DNA of 6,423 bases from Treponema sp. Its GTDB lineage: Bacteria; Spirochaetota; Spirochaetia; Treponematales; Breznakiellaceae. The notes under the pieces are model-generated. The model was given only the letters and a program-made list of their open reading frames with translations. It was not told where the DNA came from and did no database searches. Of the stretch, positions 6,421 through 6,423 are shown one piece after another (position 1 is the stretch's first letter; each line of letters begins with the position of its first letter). Made by a program: the position numbers and the translations under genes. The DNA is taken from contig JAIROH010000206.1 of NCBI GenBank assembly GCA_031257595.1, positions 1 to 6,423 on the forward strand, written 5' to 3'.

Positions 6421-6423
6421 CGG

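Overview
The window carries the first three genes of a plasmid-restricting Wadjet (Jet) operon on the + strand: jetA (kleisin-like, 879-2483), jetB (KITE-like, 2480-3151) and jetC (SMC-type ATPase, 3148-6420). The genes overlap by four bases at each junction (ATGA), so they are almost certainly co-transcribed and translationally coupled. The window stops three bases after the jetC stop codon. The fourth gene, jetD (the DNA-cleaving, topoisomerase-VI-like subunit), would lie next but cannot be seen. JetA, JetB and JetC form the loop-extruding SMC motor; in characterised systems JetD then cuts small circular DNA. The JetA here begins like the PF18982/DUF5716 JetA family rather than the DUF3375 family of type I systems, so a non-type-I Wadjet is the better guess.

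The left 600 bases hold a broken gene on the - strand: a PD-(D/E)XK nuclease of the Rpn / PDDEXK_2 'recombination-promoting nuclease' family. Its N-terminal part (605-315) keeps the catalytic residues. It is split by 187 bases of foreign DNA and resumes at 127, running off the left edge. The foreign DNA contains a 98-bp miniature element with 15-bp near-perfect terminal inverted repeats (212-309) and, beside it, a hairpin-bearing stretch that looks like the end of an IS200/IS605-type element (about 128-211).

The 273-base divergent gap (606-878) contains a convincing sigma70-type promoter reading leftward into the Rpn remnant (TTGACG-17-TATACT), with a perfect 8+8 bp palindrome at its expected start site. 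A consensus TTGACA box lies just upstream of jetA, but jetA has no visible ribosome binding site.

The organism cannot be named with certainty. The moderately GC-rich composition, the Rpn-family gene and the jet gene style fit a host-associated spirochaete of the Treponema type or a clostridial gut bacterium; this is inference only. The setting, a defence operon beside a decayed nuclease gene and mobile-element scraps, is typical of an accessory or defence-island region.
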